Virus record (IMG/VR): IMGVR_UViG_3300022699_000206
Span: 1 to 49,123 of that record
DNA from: a virus
Length of the DNA: 49,123 nt
Reading direction: 5' to 3' (one strand)
A program made the position numbers and the translations under genes. A model generated the notes under the pieces. The model made no database searches, was not told the origin of the DNA, and was given only the letters and a program-made list of their open reading frames with translations. Every line of letters begins with the position of its first letter. Positions within the stretch are counted from its first letter, which is position 1. Positions 47,858 to 49,123 of this stretch are shown piece after piece.

Positions 47858-48346
47858 ATGAGCCAAACGACTGCCCCGGCAATCAATATGGCCAACGCAT
47901 TTGCGGGGCTAATTGCCGAAAGTTACCAACCCAAGGATATTGTAAGCCGCATCAATGTGGCTGCCGCAATGAAAATTGGTTACCTTGCCTCTCTTGATAG
48001 CGGCAATGGCGATGATGCGGTAAAAGCACCCGCCGCATCTACCGATGTAACCGATACTCCAAGCGGTTTTATTGCCCATACGCATGCTCTTGAGAGTAGC
48101 GAAACGGGTGATCCCCAATTTCCGGTTAAATCGGCGCTGAATATCATGCGCAAAGGCCGCATTTGGGTGCCGGTTGAGGATGCCGTTACCGTGGGCGCGG
48201 GTGTGTATGTGCGTTTTCAAAACGGCAGTGAGGGGCTTTGCCGCAGTGACGCCGATGCGGGTAACGCTGCATTGCTGCCTAGCGCCAAATTTGTAACATC
48301 AACCACGGGCGCGGGCCTGGCAATGGTTGAAATTAACCTGCCATAA
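47858..48346 (+). CDS. Capsid decoration / structural cement protein
   Basis: 162 residues. Beta-rich protein (ALNIMRKGRIWVPVEDAVTV, AGVYVRFQNGSEGLCRSDAD, FVTSTTGAGLAMVEINLP) placed between scaffold and capsid gene, which is the place and pattern of the structural cement proteins of DUF2184 phages. It likely binds the outside of the mature capsid and stabilises it. AGGAGG eight bases before the ATG. Confidence 0.82.
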   Translation: MSQTTAPAINMANAFAGLIAESYQPKDIVSRINVAAAMKIGYLASLDSGNGDDAVKAPAASTDVTDTPSGFIAHTHALESSETGDPQFPVKSALNIMRKGRIWVPVEDAVTVGAGVYVRFQNGSEGLCRSDADAGNAALLPSAKFVTSTTGAGLAMVEINLP

Positions 48347-48371
48347 CAAGGCGGCATAGGAGGGAGTACCA

Positions 48372-49123
48372 ATGAGAGATGAGCTTAACCAAAACCGCCT
48401 TGATGCCGATGAGAGCATTTTCTTTGCTCGGCAATTGGAGCACATTAAGGCACGCAGTTACGACAAAAAGTTTACGGAGCTTAAGGCACGCATGCTTATT
48501 CCCGTGAGCTTTGAGGCTGGCCCTGGGGCCGAGAGTATTACCTATGAGCAATACGATCAGGTTGGCTTGGCAAAAATTATTGCCAATTACGCCACTGATT
48601 TGCCTCGCGCCGATGTAAAAGGCAAGGAATTTACCAGCCCGGTAAAATCTCTTGGCTCATCGTTCGGCTACAGTATCCAAGAGATACGCGCCGCAGCCAT
48701 GGCGGGAAAACCGCTCACGCAGCGTAAATCAAACGCAGCGCGCCGTGCAATCATGCAAAAAGAAAACACTATCGCTTATTTTGGCGATACATCAACGGGC
48801 CTGGGCGGCTTTTTCAATAACGCCAATATCCCTGATGTGGCGCTGCCCGCAGATGGGGGCACCGGCGGCACCGATTTTGCTGATAAGATTACAACCCCCG
48901 ATAAAATCATCAGGGATTTGAATTCCATCAGCAATGCGGTAGTAACGCAAAGCAGGGGCGTGGAGATACCCAATACCATGCTCATGCCGCTTACTCCGTT
49001 TACCCTGATCAACTCAACCCCCCGCTCAACGGATAGTGATACAACCATTTTGGCCTATTACTTGGCCAACAATGGTTTTGTATCTGATGCCGAATGGGTT
49101 AATGAGTTGGCCGCAGCCAATGG
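48372..49123 (+). CDS. Major capsid protein (DUF2184-like), N-terminal part
   Basis: The gene runs off the end and continues at base 1; together 313 residues. ATG 48372 has AGGAGGGAG upstream. Opening RDELNQNRLDADESIFFARQ, then ELKARMLIPVSFEAGPGAES and ANYATDLPRADVKGKEFTSP are the conserved N-arm and E-loop-like part of this HK97-fold family. NAARRAIMQKENTIAYFGD begins the peripheral domain. Last 99 bases duplicate the first 99 of the window. Confidence 0.94.
   Translation, partial: MRDELNQNRLDADESIFFARQLEHIKARSYDKKFTELKARMLIPVSFEAGPGAESITYEQYDQVGLAKIIANYATDLPRADVKGKEFTSPVKSLGSSFGYSIQEIRAAAMAGKPLTQRKSNAARRAIMQKENTIAYFGDTSTGLGGFFNNANIPDVALPADGGTGGTDFADKITTPDKIIRDLNSISNAVVTQSRGVEIPNTMLMPLTPFTLINSTPRSTDSDTTILAYYLANNGFVSDAEWVNELAAAN
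49025..49123. repeat. Terminal direct repeat, right copy
   Basis: Identical to bases 1-99. The length and the unbroken reading frame across it fit a fixed-length overlap left by assembly of a circular sequence. Confidence 0.95.

Noticed and set aside
1-49123. Integrase, attachment site, lysogeny repressor, tRNA genes, CRISPR array, insertion sequences
   Set aside because: No tyrosine or serine recombinase motif, no cI/Cro-like pair, no cloverleaf-like sequence and no regularly spaced repeats were seen. The iteron-like repeats at 38152-38410 have irregular spacing and no spacers.

Overview
The window is a complete tailed-phage genome rather than a piece of a bacterial chromosome. Its last 99 bases repeat its first 99 exactly, so the contig closes into a circle of about 49,024 bp, and the major capsid gene runs across the join. 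The tail is contractile: there is a DUF3383-type sheath, a DUF3277-type tube, and a baseplate with spike, gp25, J-like and DUF2612-like proteins, so this is a myovirus. The capsid side is of the DUF2184 type with a Mu gpF-like minor head protein and a DUF1073 portal. The host is probably Gram-negative, because the phage encodes several proteins with lipoboxes or Sec signal peptides and a possible spanin pair. I saw no integrase, no convincing lysogeny repressor, no tRNA and no CRISPR array, so a lytic lifestyle is the simplest inference. I cannot name the host.

Layout. (1) 40.5-49.1 kb and 0-25.4 kb, plus strand: the late block. It runs from terminase small and large subunits through portal, minor head protein, an Acb2/Tad1-like cyclic-nucleotide sponge, DUF2213 protease/scaffold with a nested scaffold start, cement protein, capsid and connectors to the sheath and tube. 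Next come the tail chaperones with a programmed -1 frameshift, the tape measure and the baseplate. A fibre region follows in which several proteins carry signal peptides, then a lysis region (membrane proteins, possible overlapping spanins, T7-lysozyme-like amidase), then more tail-tip or fibre proteins. (2) 25.3-35.0 kb, minus strand: a tightly packed early/replication block. It holds a VRR-NUC nuclease, family A DNA polymerase, DnaQ-like exonuclease, ribbon-helix-helix and HTH proteins, a SNF2-type helicase and many small conserved phage proteins, several shorter than 60 residues. (3) 35.2-37.5 kb, plus strand: a primase-polymerase fused to an SF3 helicase, transcribed divergently from the helicase across a 190-bp gap. 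(4) 37.5-38.45 kb: about 900 bp with no gene, carrying inverted repeats, a 12-bp palindrome that recurs twice downstream, iteron-like repeats and AT-rich DNA; this is the best candidate for the origin and early control region. (5) 38.45-41.3 kb, plus strand: small early genes including a lipoprotein, separated by a terminator and operator-like palindromes.

The genes most worth a second look are the Acb2-like sponge, the -1 frameshift heptamer, the nested scaffold start, the run of exported fibre-tip-like proteins, the repeated GTTTAGCTAAAC palindrome and the iteron-like repeats.
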